Shown in pieces: positions 9,432-17,792 of a stretch of DNA of 64,000 bases. Below the pieces are notes generated by a model. The model did not search any database, was not told the DNA's origin, and saw only the letters and a program-made list of their open reading frames with translations. Position numbers and translations under genes: made by a program. Source of the DNA: DATHZQ01 sp965216945 (lineage in GTDB: Bacteria; Actinomycetota; Acidimicrobiia; Spongiisociales; UBA5794); assembly GCA_965216945.1 (NCBI GenBank), contig CBDCGU010000003.1, positions 186,001 to 250,000 on the forward strand, in the 5' to 3' direction. Each line of letters begins with the position of its first letter. Positions within the stretch are counted from its first letter, which is position 1.

Positions 9432-10061
9432 CTACCCGATCGGGGCCGCACCAAACGCGACGCTGAAGCGCACGCACCAGATGTAGACCGTGGTGTACTC
9501 GGCCGCATCGACACCGGCCGGGATCTCATAGTTCTGGTCGCCGATGTTGCCCTTCAAGTCGCCGAGGTCGACGAAGTCCACCGGCGAGCCCTCGGGGTCA
9601 CCTGTCGCCAGGTAGACATTGAGGTCCGGGCCGTTGTCTGTCCGGAATCCCTCCAAGCGCAGGAACGTCTGCGATCCGTCGGTGATGACCTTCGCCGTGC
9701 CCTCGGTGGGGTGGGCCCGGGAGATGAACTGACCGCTCGCCACGACCTCGACGGCCGGCATGGGGTCATCCTCGGCAACCATCTCGTCCCCGGACTTCCC
9801 CTCGTCGTCCATCGCGGCGTTCATGTCCGCGGCCAGCTCCTCGGTGGTCTCGTCGATGGCGAGGCCCGATGCTCCGGGGCCGGCGGCGAACGGATTGGTC
9901 TCACTCACCTCTTCGTCGATGAACAGGGTCTGCACACCGAAGAAGCCGAAGAGCAACCACGCCCCCACCGCGATCAGTGCGAGTGCACCGGCCGCACTGA
10001 GGAGCGGGCGCCGCCGCAGGGCGGCCACGACGCCGGCGTCTTGGGGTGTGTCAGCGGCCAC
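9432..10061 (-). CDS. Membrane-anchored DM13-domain protein, 209 aa
   Basis: GTG 10061 is preceded by GGAGG 8 nt upstream. One N-terminal TM helix (about residues 19-42) is followed by an acidic linker and a C-terminal DM13 domain containing ASGQFISRAHPTEGTAKV, FLRLEGFRTDNGPDLNVYL and a late Cys (IWCVRF). DM13 domains are predicted extracytoplasmic redox or electron-transfer modules with a conserved Cys near the C terminus, which is present here. The gene lies downstream of a flavodoxin-like reductase on the same strand with a 36-nt gap, which fits a redox theme. Function remains inferred. Confidence 0.85.
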   Translation of the reverse strand: MAADTPQDAGVVAALRRRPLLSAAGALALIAVGAWLLFGFFGVQTLFIDEEVSETNPFAAGPGASGLAIDETTEELAADMNAAMDDEGKSGDEMVAEDDPMPAVEVVASGQFISRAHPTEGTAKVITDGSQTFLRLEGFRTDNGPDLNVYLATGDPEGSPVDFVDLGDLKGNIGDQNYEIPAGVDAAEYTTVYIWCVRFSVAFGAAPIG

Positions 10062-10097
10062 GAATCGATCCTCCGCTCTGTCATTCTCACTACCTCC

Positions 10098-10832
10098 CTA
10101 ACGGTAATCGGGGTTGGGGAAGTCGAACCGGCAGCCGGCTTCCCATTTGGAGCGCTGGTTGCCGTGCGCCGGCACACCACCGGCGTCTTTGAGCATTCGT
10201 GCGAGGTGCATCACGTTCCACGCCATGAACGTCGTGTTGCGATTCGTGAAGTCGTTCTCCGGGCCGCCTGAGCCCTCATCGAGATAGGACGGTCCGGGGC
10301 CCGCCTCGCCGAGCCATGCCGCATCGGCCTGGGGCGGGATCGTGTAACCCAGATGCTGGAGCGAGTAGACGATGTTCATCGCAGAGTGCTTCGCCCCGTC
10401 TTCGTTGCCCGTGATGAGGCATCCACCGACCTTGCCGTAGTACGCATACTGGCCGTGCTCGTTGAGGAGGTGCGAGTTGCCGTACAGACGCTCGATCACC
10501 CTGGTGCACACCGACGTCTTCTCCCCGAGCCAGATGGCAGAACCCAGCACGAGAATGTCGGCCGCTTGCACCTTCTCGTAGATCGCCGGCCAATCGTCGT
10601 TGTCCCAGCCGTGTTCGGTCATGTCGGGCCACACACCGGCGGCGATGTCGTGGTCCACCGCCCGAATCGTCTCCACCACCACGCCGTTGGATTCCATGAT
10701 GTGGGACGCGATGTCCATCAAACCCTGCGTGTGGGACATCTCCGGTGACGGCTTCAGCGTGCAGTTGATGAACAGCGCCCGCAGGTCCGAGAAGTCCCAG
10801 CGGTTCTGATCGGCGGACGGATCGGTGGACAT
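10098..10832 (-). CDS. Flavodoxin-fold NAD(P)H-dependent FMN reductase-like protein, 244 aa
   Basis: ATG 10832 has GGGAGAGA upstream. The sequence has the flavodoxin-like order: beta1 plus phosphate loop (LRALFINCTLKPSPEMSHTQ), a central ADILVLGSAIWLGEKTS segment and KVGGCLITGNEDGAKH, which match NADPH-dependent FMN reductase and WrbA-like proteins. Expected to bind FMN and transfer electrons from NAD(P)H to quinones, flavins or small compounds in the cytosol. It is first in a probable minus-strand unit with the DM13 gene and divergent from the PQQ-type dehydrogenase at 11022. Confidence 0.87.
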   Translation of the reverse strand: MSTDPSADQNRWDFSDLRALFINCTLKPSPEMSHTQGLMDIASHIMESNGVVVETIRAVDHDIAAGVWPDMTEHGWDNDDWPAIYEKVQAADILVLGSAIWLGEKTSVCTRVIERLYGNSHLLNEHGQYAYYGKVGGCLITGNEDGAKHSAMNIVYSLQHLGYTIPPQADAAWLGEAGPGPSYLDEGSGGPENDFTNRNTTFMAWNVMHLARMLKDAGGVPAHGNQRSKWEAGCRFDFPNPDYR

Positions 10833-11021
10833 GGTTCTCTCCCGGCTCGGCGTGACGGCAAGCTATCCGACGTCGCAACGTATTCGCACCCCTTCTCCTT
10901 CCCGGCCCGGTGTGTCGTGCGGGAACCGGGCGATGCAAATACGGAACCAATCGGGCCCGGTGGTGCGTATGCCATGACAGCAGGGTCCTCAGCCCGCTCG
11001 ACCCCCGAGGGAGGGAATCAC

Positions 11022-12383
11022 ATGCGACCCCGACGCTGGCTCTCGATCATGGCGATGGCGTTTGTGCTGCTCGCCGCAACTGCGGTCGCCGCACTCGCCA
11101 ACCACGACGACGTGATCCCGGAGGTGATTCCGGACAGCGACATCTCGATCGACCTCGAGCCGGTGGCGGACGGGTTCACCCAGCCGGTGTGGGCAGTCAG
11201 CCCGCCTCACGTGACCGATCGCCTGTACGTCGTCGACCAGATCGGAAAGATCTGGGCGATCGGCCTGGACGGCAGCGCCCCCGAGCGCACGCTCTTCCTC
11301 GACGTGGGCGTCGATGGGCTGGACATCCTCGTGCCATTGGGTGCCTTCGGCCCGGGCTCGTTCGACGAGCGCGGGTTGCTCGGCTTGGCGTTCGATCCGG
11401 ATTACACCAGCAACGGCCTGCTGTACACCTACACCTCGGAGCCGGCCACCGGTGCCGCCGACTTCTCGACCATGCCGCCGGGTGAGGTCGCCAACCACGA
11501 GTCCGTTGTCCGGGAGTGGCGGGTGGCGGACCCGACATCGCCGGCTGCCACCGTCGATCCGGCCAGCAGCCGCGTGCTGCTGTCGATCGACGAGCCCCAG
11601 TTCAACCACAACGCCGGTGCGCTGGTCTTTGGGCACGATGAGTATCTCTACGTCGCCGTCGGCGACGGGGGTAGCGCAGACGACCAGGGTGTCGGTCACG
11701 CAGACGGCGGCAACGGTCAGGATCTGAGCCCCGGCAACGTGCTGGGGAAGATCCTCCGCATCGACCCACGAGGCTCCAACTCCGCCAACGGCAACTACGG
11801 AATCCCGTCGACGAACCCCTTCGTCGGTTCTGCGGCCGCCGATGAGATCTATGCCTACGGGTTCCGCAATCCGTACCGGATGTCGGTCGACCGGGGAACC
11901 GGTCGCCTGGTTGCGGCGGATGTGGGCCAGAACGACATCGAGGAGGTCGACTTCGTACGCCGGGGCGGCAACTACGGCTGGCCGGTCAAGGAAGGCTCAT
12001 TCCTGTTCGACATGAACGGGGACGATCCGGGGTTCACGACGAACTTCTCCCCCGGCAGGCCGATCGGGTTGCTCGATCCCGTCGCCGAGTATGACCACGA
12101 CGAAGGCGTGTCCATCACCGGAGGCTTCATCTATCGAGGTAGTGGCGTCCCGGAGCTTCGGGGCAGTTACGTGTTCGGCGACTTCACACGCAGCTTCGCC
12201 GGTCCGGAAGGTCGCGTGTTCATGGCCACGCGGGCAGACGGCATCTCCGAATTGGCCGCCCCTGGGCTGTTCATCGGGGGCTTCGGCGAGGACGGCAACG
12301 GCGAGATCTACGTACTCGGTTCGCAGGTGTTCGCCCCTGTCGACACGACCGGCGTCGTCATGCGCATCGTGCCAGGCCAATGA
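11022..12383 (+). CDS. Secreted PQQ-dependent sugar (glucose/sorbosone-type) dehydrogenase, 453 aa
   Basis: ATG 11022 follows GAGGGAGGG; a longer frame to 10917 has no ribosome site. A signal peptide (MRPRRWLSIMAMAFVLLAATAVAALA) leads into a six-bladed soluble glucose dehydrogenase-type propeller. Family blocks are clear: GLLGLAFDPDY, FNHNAGALVFGHDEYLYVAVGDGG, GNVLGKILRIDPRG, YAYGFRNPYRMSVD and NYGWPVKEGS. Characterised relatives oxidise aldose sugars with PQQ and calcium and pass electrons to acceptors outside the membrane. No PQQ biosynthesis genes are in the window, and many relatives lack PQQ activity, so the cofactor is inferred. A very strong terminator follows. Confidence 0.88.
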   Translation: MRPRRWLSIMAMAFVLLAATAVAALANHDDVIPEVIPDSDISIDLEPVADGFTQPVWAVSPPHVTDRLYVVDQIGKIWAIGLDGSAPERTLFLDVGVDGLDILVPLGAFGPGSFDERGLLGLAFDPDYTSNGLLYTYTSEPATGAADFSTMPPGEVANHESVVREWRVADPTSPAATVDPASSRVLLSIDEPQFNHNAGALVFGHDEYLYVAVGDGGSADDQGVGHADGGNGQDLSPGNVLGKILRIDPRGSNSANGNYGIPSTNPFVGSAAADEIYAYGFRNPYRMSVDRGTGRLVAADVGQNDIEEVDFVRRGGNYGWPVKEGSFLFDMNGDDPGFTTNFSPGRPIGLLDPVAEYDHDEGVSITGGFIYRGSGVPELRGSYVFGDFTRSFAGPEGRVFMATRADGISELAAPGLFIGGFGEDGNGEIYVLGSQVFAPVDTTGVVMRIVPGQ

Positions 12384-12390
12384 CCACGAC

Positions 12391-12451
12391 GCCGGCGACG
12401 CGAGCGGGTGGAGGGGTGCGATGCCCCCTCCACCCGCGGCGCGTCGCCGGC
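12391..12451 (+). terminator. 25-bp stem terminator after the PQQ-type dehydrogenase
   Basis: Beginning 8 nt after the stop, GCCGGCGACGCG (12391-12402) pairs with 12440-12451 and GCGGGTGGAGGGG (12404-12416) with 12425-12437. The result is 25 paired bases with only a 1-nt/2-nt internal bulge and an 8-nt loop. No T tract follows. This is an unusually long intrinsic-terminator or RNA-stability element. Confidence 0.8.
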
Positions 12452-12546
12452 ACAGCGCCATGAGCTCGGCAGCGGATCGTATGGCGCAATCTCACGGCCG
12501 CAATAGGCTGCACATCGCCCCCGCACGTGCGGGAGAAGTGCCAGCA

Positions 12547-13092
12547 GTGAGACGAGCCCCGGCGATGGACGACCTGAACAGCCGATTTGCCTCCGGCGAA
12601 CCAGGGGCCGTGCGCGACCTGTACGAGGCGTACAGCGGCTCGGTGTTCGCCGTCGCGTTCCGTGTCCTCGGCGACCGGAGCCTCGCCGAGGAGGCGGTCC
12701 AGCAGACGTTTCTGCAAGCGTGGCGTGCAGCCCATCGCTACGACCAGAACCGCGACGTGGGGCCGTGGCTGCACACCATCGCCCGTCGTGCCGCCATCGA
12801 CGTGTTCCGCCGCGAGCGTCGCCACCGCTCGGAACAGGTGACCGAGGAGAGCGTGACCACCCTCCCTCCGTCGCTGGAGGTCACCTGGACGGTCTGGGAG
12901 GTCCGCCGCGCCCTCGACTCCCTGCCCGAAGACGAGCGCACCGTGCTCCAGGCAACCCATTTCCATGGGCTGACCCACCAGGAGACCGCCGACCGGCTCG
13001 GGTTGCCCCTCGGCACCGTGAAGTCACGGTCGTATCGTGCCTATCGTCGGCTGGCCGGACTGCTTGCACACGTAGGGGAGGTGCCGGCGTGA
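12547..13092 (+). CDS. ECF-family RNA polymerase sigma factor, 181 aa
   Basis: GTG 12547 lies about 10 nt after GGGAGAA; ATG 12565 (MDDLNSRF) is the alternative. Sigma region 2 is seen in YEAYSGSVFAVAFRVLGD and AEEAVQQTFLQAWR with RYDQNRDVGPWLHTIARR. Region 4 helix-turn-helix is LPEDERTVLQATHFHGL followed by HQETADRLGLPLGTVKSR. Length and the absence of region 3 are typical of ECF factors, which direct polymerase to stress or envelope promoters. Its TGA overlaps the GTG of the next gene (GTGA), the usual arrangement with a cognate membrane anti-sigma factor. Confidence 0.95.
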   Translation: MRRAPAMDDLNSRFASGEPGAVRDLYEAYSGSVFAVAFRVLGDRSLAEEAVQQTFLQAWRAAHRYDQNRDVGPWLHTIARRAAIDVFRRERRHRSEQVTEESVTTLPPSLEVTWTVWEVRRALDSLPEDERTVLQATHFHGLTHQETADRLGLPLGTVKSRSYRAYRRLAGLLAHVGEVPA

Positions 13093-13694
13093 CCGATCAT
13101 CGTGAACCGCGCTCCGGCGAGGGTCCCGTGCCGAGCGGCGCCGAGATCGACGACGCCCGCCGTCGCGTCGAGTCGGCCCTGGATCGGCACGGCCTCAGCC
13201 TCGAGGATCCCGGGCTGTGGATGTCCCCCGATGTTGCGTTACCGGACGGCACGGCACCCGGCGCAGAGCCCGCCGCCGAGCCGTCGAGCCGGCCGGCGTG
13301 GTGGCGCTGGCTCGCCGTCGCCGCAGTCCTCGTGGCCGTCGTCGGGGTGTCGTCGCTGATGTTGCTGCGGGAGTCGCCCGACTGGAGCGTCGAGCTCGGC
13401 CCCACGGACGACTTTCCGATGGCGGCCGCCACGATCGATGGCTGGAACGAGGAGACGGGCACGCGGCTGCTGCTGACCATCACGGGTGTCGACCCCGCGC
13501 CGGACGGATACTTCTACGAGATGTGGATGAGCGAGGGACCGGTGCACATCTCGGCAGGCACCTTCGTCGACGTCGCCGGCGTGGAGTTGCGGGCGGCCGT
13601 CGCCCGCCGTGACTATCCCCGGCTGTGGGTGACCTTGGAGCCCATCGACGAGGACGAATCGCCAAACCCCATCGTCGTGGTCGACAGCGGGTGA
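13089..13694 (+). CDS. Membrane anti-sigma factor (RskA-like extracytoplasmic domain), 201 aa
   Basis: GTG 13089 overlaps the sigma gene stop. A cytosolic N-terminal segment of about 65 residues without a ZAS zinc motif (no HxxxCxxC) is followed by one TM helix (WWRWLAVAAVLVAVVGVSSLMLL). The periplasmic domain contains GWNEETGTRLLLTITGVDP and GYFYEMWMSEGPVHISAGTF, the anti-sigma-K type C-terminal pattern. Predicted to hold the upstream ECF sigma factor at the membrane until an envelope signal releases it. The missing zinc-binding site means sigma capture must use a different N-terminal fold. Confidence 0.85.
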   Translation: MTDHREPRSGEGPVPSGAEIDDARRRVESALDRHGLSLEDPGLWMSPDVALPDGTAPGAEPAAEPSSRPAWWRWLAVAAVLVAVVGVSSLMLLRESPDWSVELGPTDDFPMAAATIDGWNEETGTRLLLTITGVDPAPDGYFYEMWMSEGPVHISAGTFVDVAGVELRAAVARRDYPRLWVTLEPIDEDESPNPIVVVDSG

Positions 13695-13796
13695 ACGCCA
13701 CTCACGGCTCTTCGCCTCAGCGCTCAACGCTGTGCGATCCGGGCCCCAGCCCAGATCGCCGCGGCCGCGCTCGTATGGCGCCCTCCTGGTGGCCCA

Positions 13797-15191
13797 CTAG
13801 AACTCGGCGTTGCGCGGGGTTCGCGGGAACGGGATCACGTCACGGATGTTCTGCATCCCGGTGCAGAACTGCACCACGCGCTCCAGACCGAGGCCGAAGC
13901 CGGCGTGAGGCGCCGAGCCGAACCGGCGCAGATCGAGATACCACCAGTAGTGCTCCTCGTCCATGCCTTTGATCCGCATGCTGTCCGCCAGAACATCGAG
14001 TCGTTCCTCGCGCTGGCTGCCGCCCACGATCTCGCCGACCCCGGGAACGAGCACGTCCATGGCGGCAACCGTTCTGCCGTCGTCGTTGCGACGCATGTAG
14101 AAGGCCTTGAAGTCGAACGGGAAATCGGTCACGGTGACAGGCGACGTGAACACCTGCTCGGTGAGGTAGCGCTCGTGCTCTGACTGCAGGTCGGCGCCCC
14201 AATGGACGGGGAACTCGAACGAATGACCCGACCTTTCCAGCAGATCGACGGCCTTTGAGTATGTGATCCGCTCGAACTTGCCTTCGGCGACGCCGGCGAG
14301 ACGGTCGTGGAGGCCCTCGTCGACCCACTTGTTGAAGAACGCGAGATCGTCCTCGCAATGGTCGAGCACGTAACGCACCAAGTACGTGACGTACTCCTCG
14401 GCGAGATCGGCGTTGTCCGCGAGATCGGCGAAGGCGATCTCGGGTTCGATCATCCAGAACTCGGCGAGGTGGCGCCGCGTGTTGGAGTTCTCCGCTCGAA
14501 ACGTAGGCCCAAACGTGTAGACACGGTCCATGGCCAGGGCATACGCCTCGGCGCCCAGCTGCCCGCTGACGGTGAGGAACGTCGGCAAGCCGAAGAAATC
14601 GGTGCCGTAGTCGACGGTCCCCGCCGCGTCTCTTGGGGGGTTGGCGGGGTCGAGCGTAGTGACACGGAACATCGCACCGGCGCCCTCGGCGTCGCTCGAC
14701 GTGATGAGGGGAGTGTTGATGTAGAGGAAGTCGCGGTCTTGGTAGAAGCGGTGCGTCGCATAGGACAGGGCGTTGCGCACCCGGGCCACGGCCCCGATGG
14801 TGTTGGTGCGGGGCCGGAGGTGGGCGATCTCGCGCAACCGCTCGAACGAGACTCGCTTCTTCTGCAGGGGGTATGCCTCCGGATCGGCGAGACCGTGGGG
14901 GGTGACCGACGAGGCCTTGATCTCCACGCGCTGGCCCTTGCCCGGCGATTGGGTCAACACACCCGTGACCTCGGCGGCGGCACCGATCGAGAGTTGTTTG
15001 ACGTCGCTCTCGTAGTTGGGGAGATCACCGTCGGCGATGACCTGGAGGCCGGGGAAGGACGACCCGTCGTGCAGCTCGATGAAGGAGAACCCACCCTTCG
15101 AGTCCCGCCTGGTTCTCACCCAACCGGCCACCGTCACTTCGGCACCGAAGTCCTCACGCTCGAGGATGTGCTTGATCAACTGCCGCGTCAT
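13797..15191 (-). CDS. asnS: Asparagine-tRNA ligase, 464 aa
   Basis: ATG 15191 is preceded by AAGGAG. The N-terminal OB-fold anticodon-binding domain (VTVAGWVRTRRDSKGGFSFI, residues about 18-38) leads into a class II aminoacyl-tRNA synthetase core. Motif 2 is FRAENSNTRRHLAEFWM and motif 3 is GFGLGLERVVQFCTG. The arrangement, length and Asn-specific features (FGPTFRAENSNTRRH, HAGFGLGLER) fit AsnRS rather than AspRS. It charges tRNA-Asn with asparagine in the cytosol. It ends 102 nt from the convergent anti-sigma gene, and the upstream minus-strand gene is a glyoxalase-like protein 40 nt away. Confidence 0.96.
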   Translation of the reverse strand: MTRQLIKHILEREDFGAEVTVAGWVRTRRDSKGGFSFIELHDGSSFPGLQVIADGDLPNYESDVKQLSIGAAAEVTGVLTQSPGKGQRVEIKASSVTPHGLADPEAYPLQKKRVSFERLREIAHLRPRTNTIGAVARVRNALSYATHRFYQDRDFLYINTPLITSSDAEGAGAMFRVTTLDPANPPRDAAGTVDYGTDFFGLPTFLTVSGQLGAEAYALAMDRVYTFGPTFRAENSNTRRHLAEFWMIEPEIAFADLADNADLAEEYVTYLVRYVLDHCEDDLAFFNKWVDEGLHDRLAGVAEGKFERITYSKAVDLLERSGHSFEFPVHWGADLQSEHERYLTEQVFTSPVTVTDFPFDFKAFYMRRNDDGRTVAAMDVLVPGVGEIVGGSQREERLDVLADSMRIKGMDEEHYWWYLDLRRFGSAPHAGFGLGLERVVQFCTGMQNIRDVIPFPRTPRNAEF

Positions 15192-15231
15192 TCCCAGCTC
15201 CTTGTGCCGCAGCACGATAGGCCGGACGGGG

Positions 15232-15852
15232 TCAGGACAGCTCGCACATCGCACCGTCGGTCTCGACGGCGGCCACCATGCGCGCACCCGGCGCTTCGAC
15301 GACGTCGACACCGTCTACTCCGAGCACCTCCAGCGCCCGGCGCAGGGGAGCCGGCTCGGACGTCTCCAGCCGCAGCCCGACCAGCCGGTGGCCCTCCTCG
15401 AGCGACACGGTGGGATGCTCGGTGGCGCCCCAATCGATGACGAAGGGAATCAGGTCGGTGCGCGGCGGCGTCAGCTGCCAATGCAGCAACTGTCCGTCCG
15501 GGCGCTCACGGCGCATGGAGGTCACCGAGCCGAGATCGAGGCCGGCCGCTGCTGCTTCCGCCACGTCGGTATCGATGTCGGTGGAGCGCAACGCCCATGC
15601 CACGAGCTTGGGCTCGCGCAGCCGATCGATGTCGAACGGCCGGGGAGAACCCGGGTCCGGCTGGGCGGGATCGGGCCCGATGATCTCGAGGTAGGCACCT
15701 CCGCCGAGATCTGCCAGCCAGTTGCACGTTCCCAGGCCCCGGTGCTGCCCCCCGGGGGCGGGGCGAACGCCGAGGCGGTCCCGGGCGACGGCCAGCGCCT
15801 CTCGCAGACTGGGCCCGGCGAACACCAAGTGGTCGATCGTCATGGTGGCCAT
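15232..15852 (-). CDS. VOC/glyoxalase-like domain protein, 206 aa
   Basis: Starts MATMTIDHLVFAGPSL (in-frame ATG 15852 or 15843; neither has a clear ribosome site). The pattern IDHLVFAGPSLREALA, GTCNWLADLGGGAYLEIIGPDP and a second half around HRLVGLRLETSEPAPLRRALE is the glyoxalase-like (PF13468-type) layout, in which a vicinal-oxygen-chelate fold is built from paired beta-alpha-beta units. The His and Glu positions could hold a metal. Substrate is not predictable. It is separated by only 16-40 nt from asnS and the L,D-transpeptidase gene on the same strand. Confidence 0.82.
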   Translation of the reverse strand: MATMTIDHLVFAGPSLREALAVARDRLGVRPAPGGQHRGLGTCNWLADLGGGAYLEIIGPDPAQPDPGSPRPFDIDRLREPKLVAWALRSTDIDTDVAEAAAAGLDLGSVTSMRRERPDGQLLHWQLTPPRTDLIPFVIDWGATEHPTVSLEEGHRLVGLRLETSEPAPLRRALEVLGVDGVDVVEAPGARMVAAVETDGAMCELS

Positions 15853-15868
15853 CAGGGCAGTGGAGAGC

Positions 15869-16639
15869 TCAGTCGAACACCGGCGTGGGGTGGCCGGCGG
15901 TCTCGCGGGGAGGTGCCTCGGTGCGCAGCCCGTAGACGTAGATCGTCTGACCGATCTCGAGGTGCTCCCGGAGCAGATCCATGTCCCAATTCGTCACGCG
16001 CACACAGCCGTGCGATGCCGGGTAGTTGGGCACACTCGGCGAGCCGTGGATGGCATACCCGCCACGGAAGTAATACGGGTTGTACAGGGCGCCGAGGTAC
16101 GACACGCGCATGCCGTTGATCGCCCGATCGAACGTGTATTTCCCCTCCGGTGTCCGCGCCGCCACCGTCCGGCCCGCATGATTGACGAAAGACTCGCCGT
16201 TGCCGGTCGACACCGGCAGCACGTAGCGCACCTCGTGGTCTTCCACCAGGTAGAGCACCTGCTTGGCGAGGTCCACCTCCACGCGGTCTGCCTCGCGGCG
16301 CCACACCAGCTCTGCCGGATGGTCGAGCAGCTCCCACATGTCGGTGGTGAACACACCCGTGGTCTCGAGCCCGTGGTGCTTCTGGAACGCAAAGACCGCA
16401 TGGCGGGTGACATAGCCGAACCCGTCGCCCTCATCTGCGTGGAATCCAGCCTCGGCGAGACGCTCGTTGAGACGCTGCACCCAGCTCCCGGTGTCGTTGA
16501 GCGCCAGCTCGGCGGGACGTTGCTGCAGGTTGGCGAGATCCGGAGTGTCCACCCCCACCTCGACCGTGGCATCGCTCACTGCCGCGGATGCCGATGCGCT
16601 CAGGAACATCGCCAACACGACCGTCGCTATACCAAACAA
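15869..16639 (-). CDS. Secreted L,D-transpeptidase (YkuD) with peptidoglycan-binding domain, 256 aa
   Basis: The start is a TTG: GGGAGG sits 5 nt before TTG 16639 and 2 nt before TTG 16642, so 16639 is preferred. A signal peptide (LFGIATVVLAMFLSASASA) is followed by a peptidoglycan-binding domain (GSWVQRLNERLAEAGF, VTRHAVFAFQKHHGLETTG) and a YkuD catalytic domain. The active site is complete: IHGSPSVP, then YPASHGCVRVTNWD with the nucleophile Cys. Such enzymes make 3-3 cross-links in peptidoglycan or attach proteins to it outside the membrane. It probably stands alone, with the acuI gene 74 nt upstream. Confidence 0.94.
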   Translation of the reverse strand: MFGIATVVLAMFLSASASAAVSDATVEVGVDTPDLANLQQRPAELALNDTGSWVQRLNERLAEAGFHADEGDGFGYVTRHAVFAFQKHHGLETTGVFTTDMWELLDHPAELVWRREADRVEVDLAKQVLYLVEDHEVRYVLPVSTGNGESFVNHAGRTVAARTPEGKYTFDRAINGMRVSYLGALYNPYYFRGGYAIHGSPSVPNYPASHGCVRVTNWDMDLLREHLEIGQTIYVYGLRTEAPPRETAGHPTPVFD

Positions 16640-16715
16640 CAAAACCTCCCACCGGGGTGAGCAGCGGTGACGTTAGCGAAAGAACGCGAAATTGCCATCA
16701 AGCTCCAGCCGGTCG

Positions 16716-17696
16716 TCAGGCGCCCACCGCAACGACGATGCGCCCCCGGGTCTGCCCGGCGAGCTGGCGTGGAGCCTCGCTCAGCACTCCGGAGAGCGGG
16801 ATCTCTGTCGTCAACGATTCGAGTGCGTCGAGATCCAAGTCGCGGACCAGCCGGTCCCACGCCACGATGCGCCGCGGCTTTGGGCAGTAGACGCTCTCGA
16901 TGCCGGCCAGGGTGACGCCACGGAGGATGAAGGGCGCCACGGTCGCCGGGAGATCCATGCCTTGGGCGAGCCCGCAGGCGGCGACCACGCCGCCGTACCG
17001 CATCGAGGCGCAGGCGTTGGCGAGCGTGTGACTACCGACCGTGTCGACGGCCCCGGCCCATCGTTCCTTCGCCAGGGGACGGCCCGGCTCCGAGAGATCC
17101 GCCCGATCCTGGATCTCGGCGGCCCCCAAACTCCTCAGGTAGTCGCCGAGCTCGGGGCGACCGGTGGAGGCGACGACGTGGTAGCCATTGGCGGCGAGGA
17201 GCGAGACCGCGACGCTACCGACTCCCCCGGCGGCTCCGGTGACCAGCACGTCGCCGGCGTCCGGCCCGACGCCATGCTCCTCCAGAGCCAGGACGCACAA
17301 CATCGCCGTGTAGCCGGCCGTGCCGATCGCCATCGCCTGCCTCGTCGTGAGGCCATCGGGCAAAGGGATGAGCCAGTTGCCGTCCAGGCGCGCCTTCTCG
17401 GCGTACCCGCCCCAATGCAGCTCCCCGACACCCCAGCCGTTGAGCACGACCTCGTCTCCGGCGGCGTAGCCGTCGTGACTGCTGTCCACGACGACTCCGG
17501 CCAGATCGACTCCAGGAACCATCGGGAAGCTACGAACCACCGGCGATGCACCGGTGATCGCCAGGCTGTCCTTGTAGTTGAGGGTGGAGTAGTCGACGGC
17601 GACCGTCACATCTCCGTCGGGCAGGTCCGACTCCGCAACGTCCGTCAGGGTGGTGCGATATCCCGCTTCGTCTTTGGTGATGAGAACCGCATCCAC
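16716..17696 (-). CDS. acuI: Acrylyl-CoA reductase (AcuI/YhdH) family oxidoreductase, 326 aa
   Basis: GTG 17696 has GGAGG 7 nt upstream. This medium-chain dehydrogenase/reductase contains DYSTLNYKDSLAITG, MVPGVDLAGVV, GWGVGELHWGGYAE and the NADPH-binding VLVTGAAGGVGSVAV. The NYKD and GxGxxxxxxGGY blocks mark the AcuI/YhdH subgroup. Known enzymes reduce acryloyl-CoA to propionyl-CoA with NADPH, detoxifying acrylate that arises for instance from DMSP. No DMSP lyase or acetate-assimilation genes are in the window, so the physiological source is not shown. It is divergent from the heliorhodopsin gene with only 96 nt between starts. Confidence 0.88.
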   Translation of the reverse strand: MDAVLITKDEAGYRTTLTDVAESDLPDGDVTVAVDYSTLNYKDSLAITGASPVVRSFPMVPGVDLAGVVVDSSHDGYAAGDEVVLNGWGVGELHWGGYAEKARLDGNWLIPLPDGLTTRQAMAIGTAGYTAMLCVLALEEHGVGPDAGDVLVTGAAGGVGSVAVSLLAANGYHVVASTGRPELGDYLRSLGAAEIQDRADLSEPGRPLAKERWAGAVDTVGSHTLANACASMRYGGVVAACGLAQGMDLPATVAPFILRGVTLAGIESVYCPKPRRIVAWDRLVRDLDLDALESLTTEIPLSGVLSEAPRQLAGQTRGRIVVAVGA

Positions 17697-17792
17697 GTGA
17701 CATCCTCCAGGACTCGTCGAACAACTGCATTCTGGTCACTCGGGCGCCGGGCACCGTCATCCGCGACCCCGCCGGGCGCCGTACCATGCCAC

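Noticed and set aside
8496..10271. 591-codon plus-strand frame
   Set aside because: Spans the deacetylase, DM13 and part of the flavodoxin-like gene in antisense; those three have clear families and ribosome sites.
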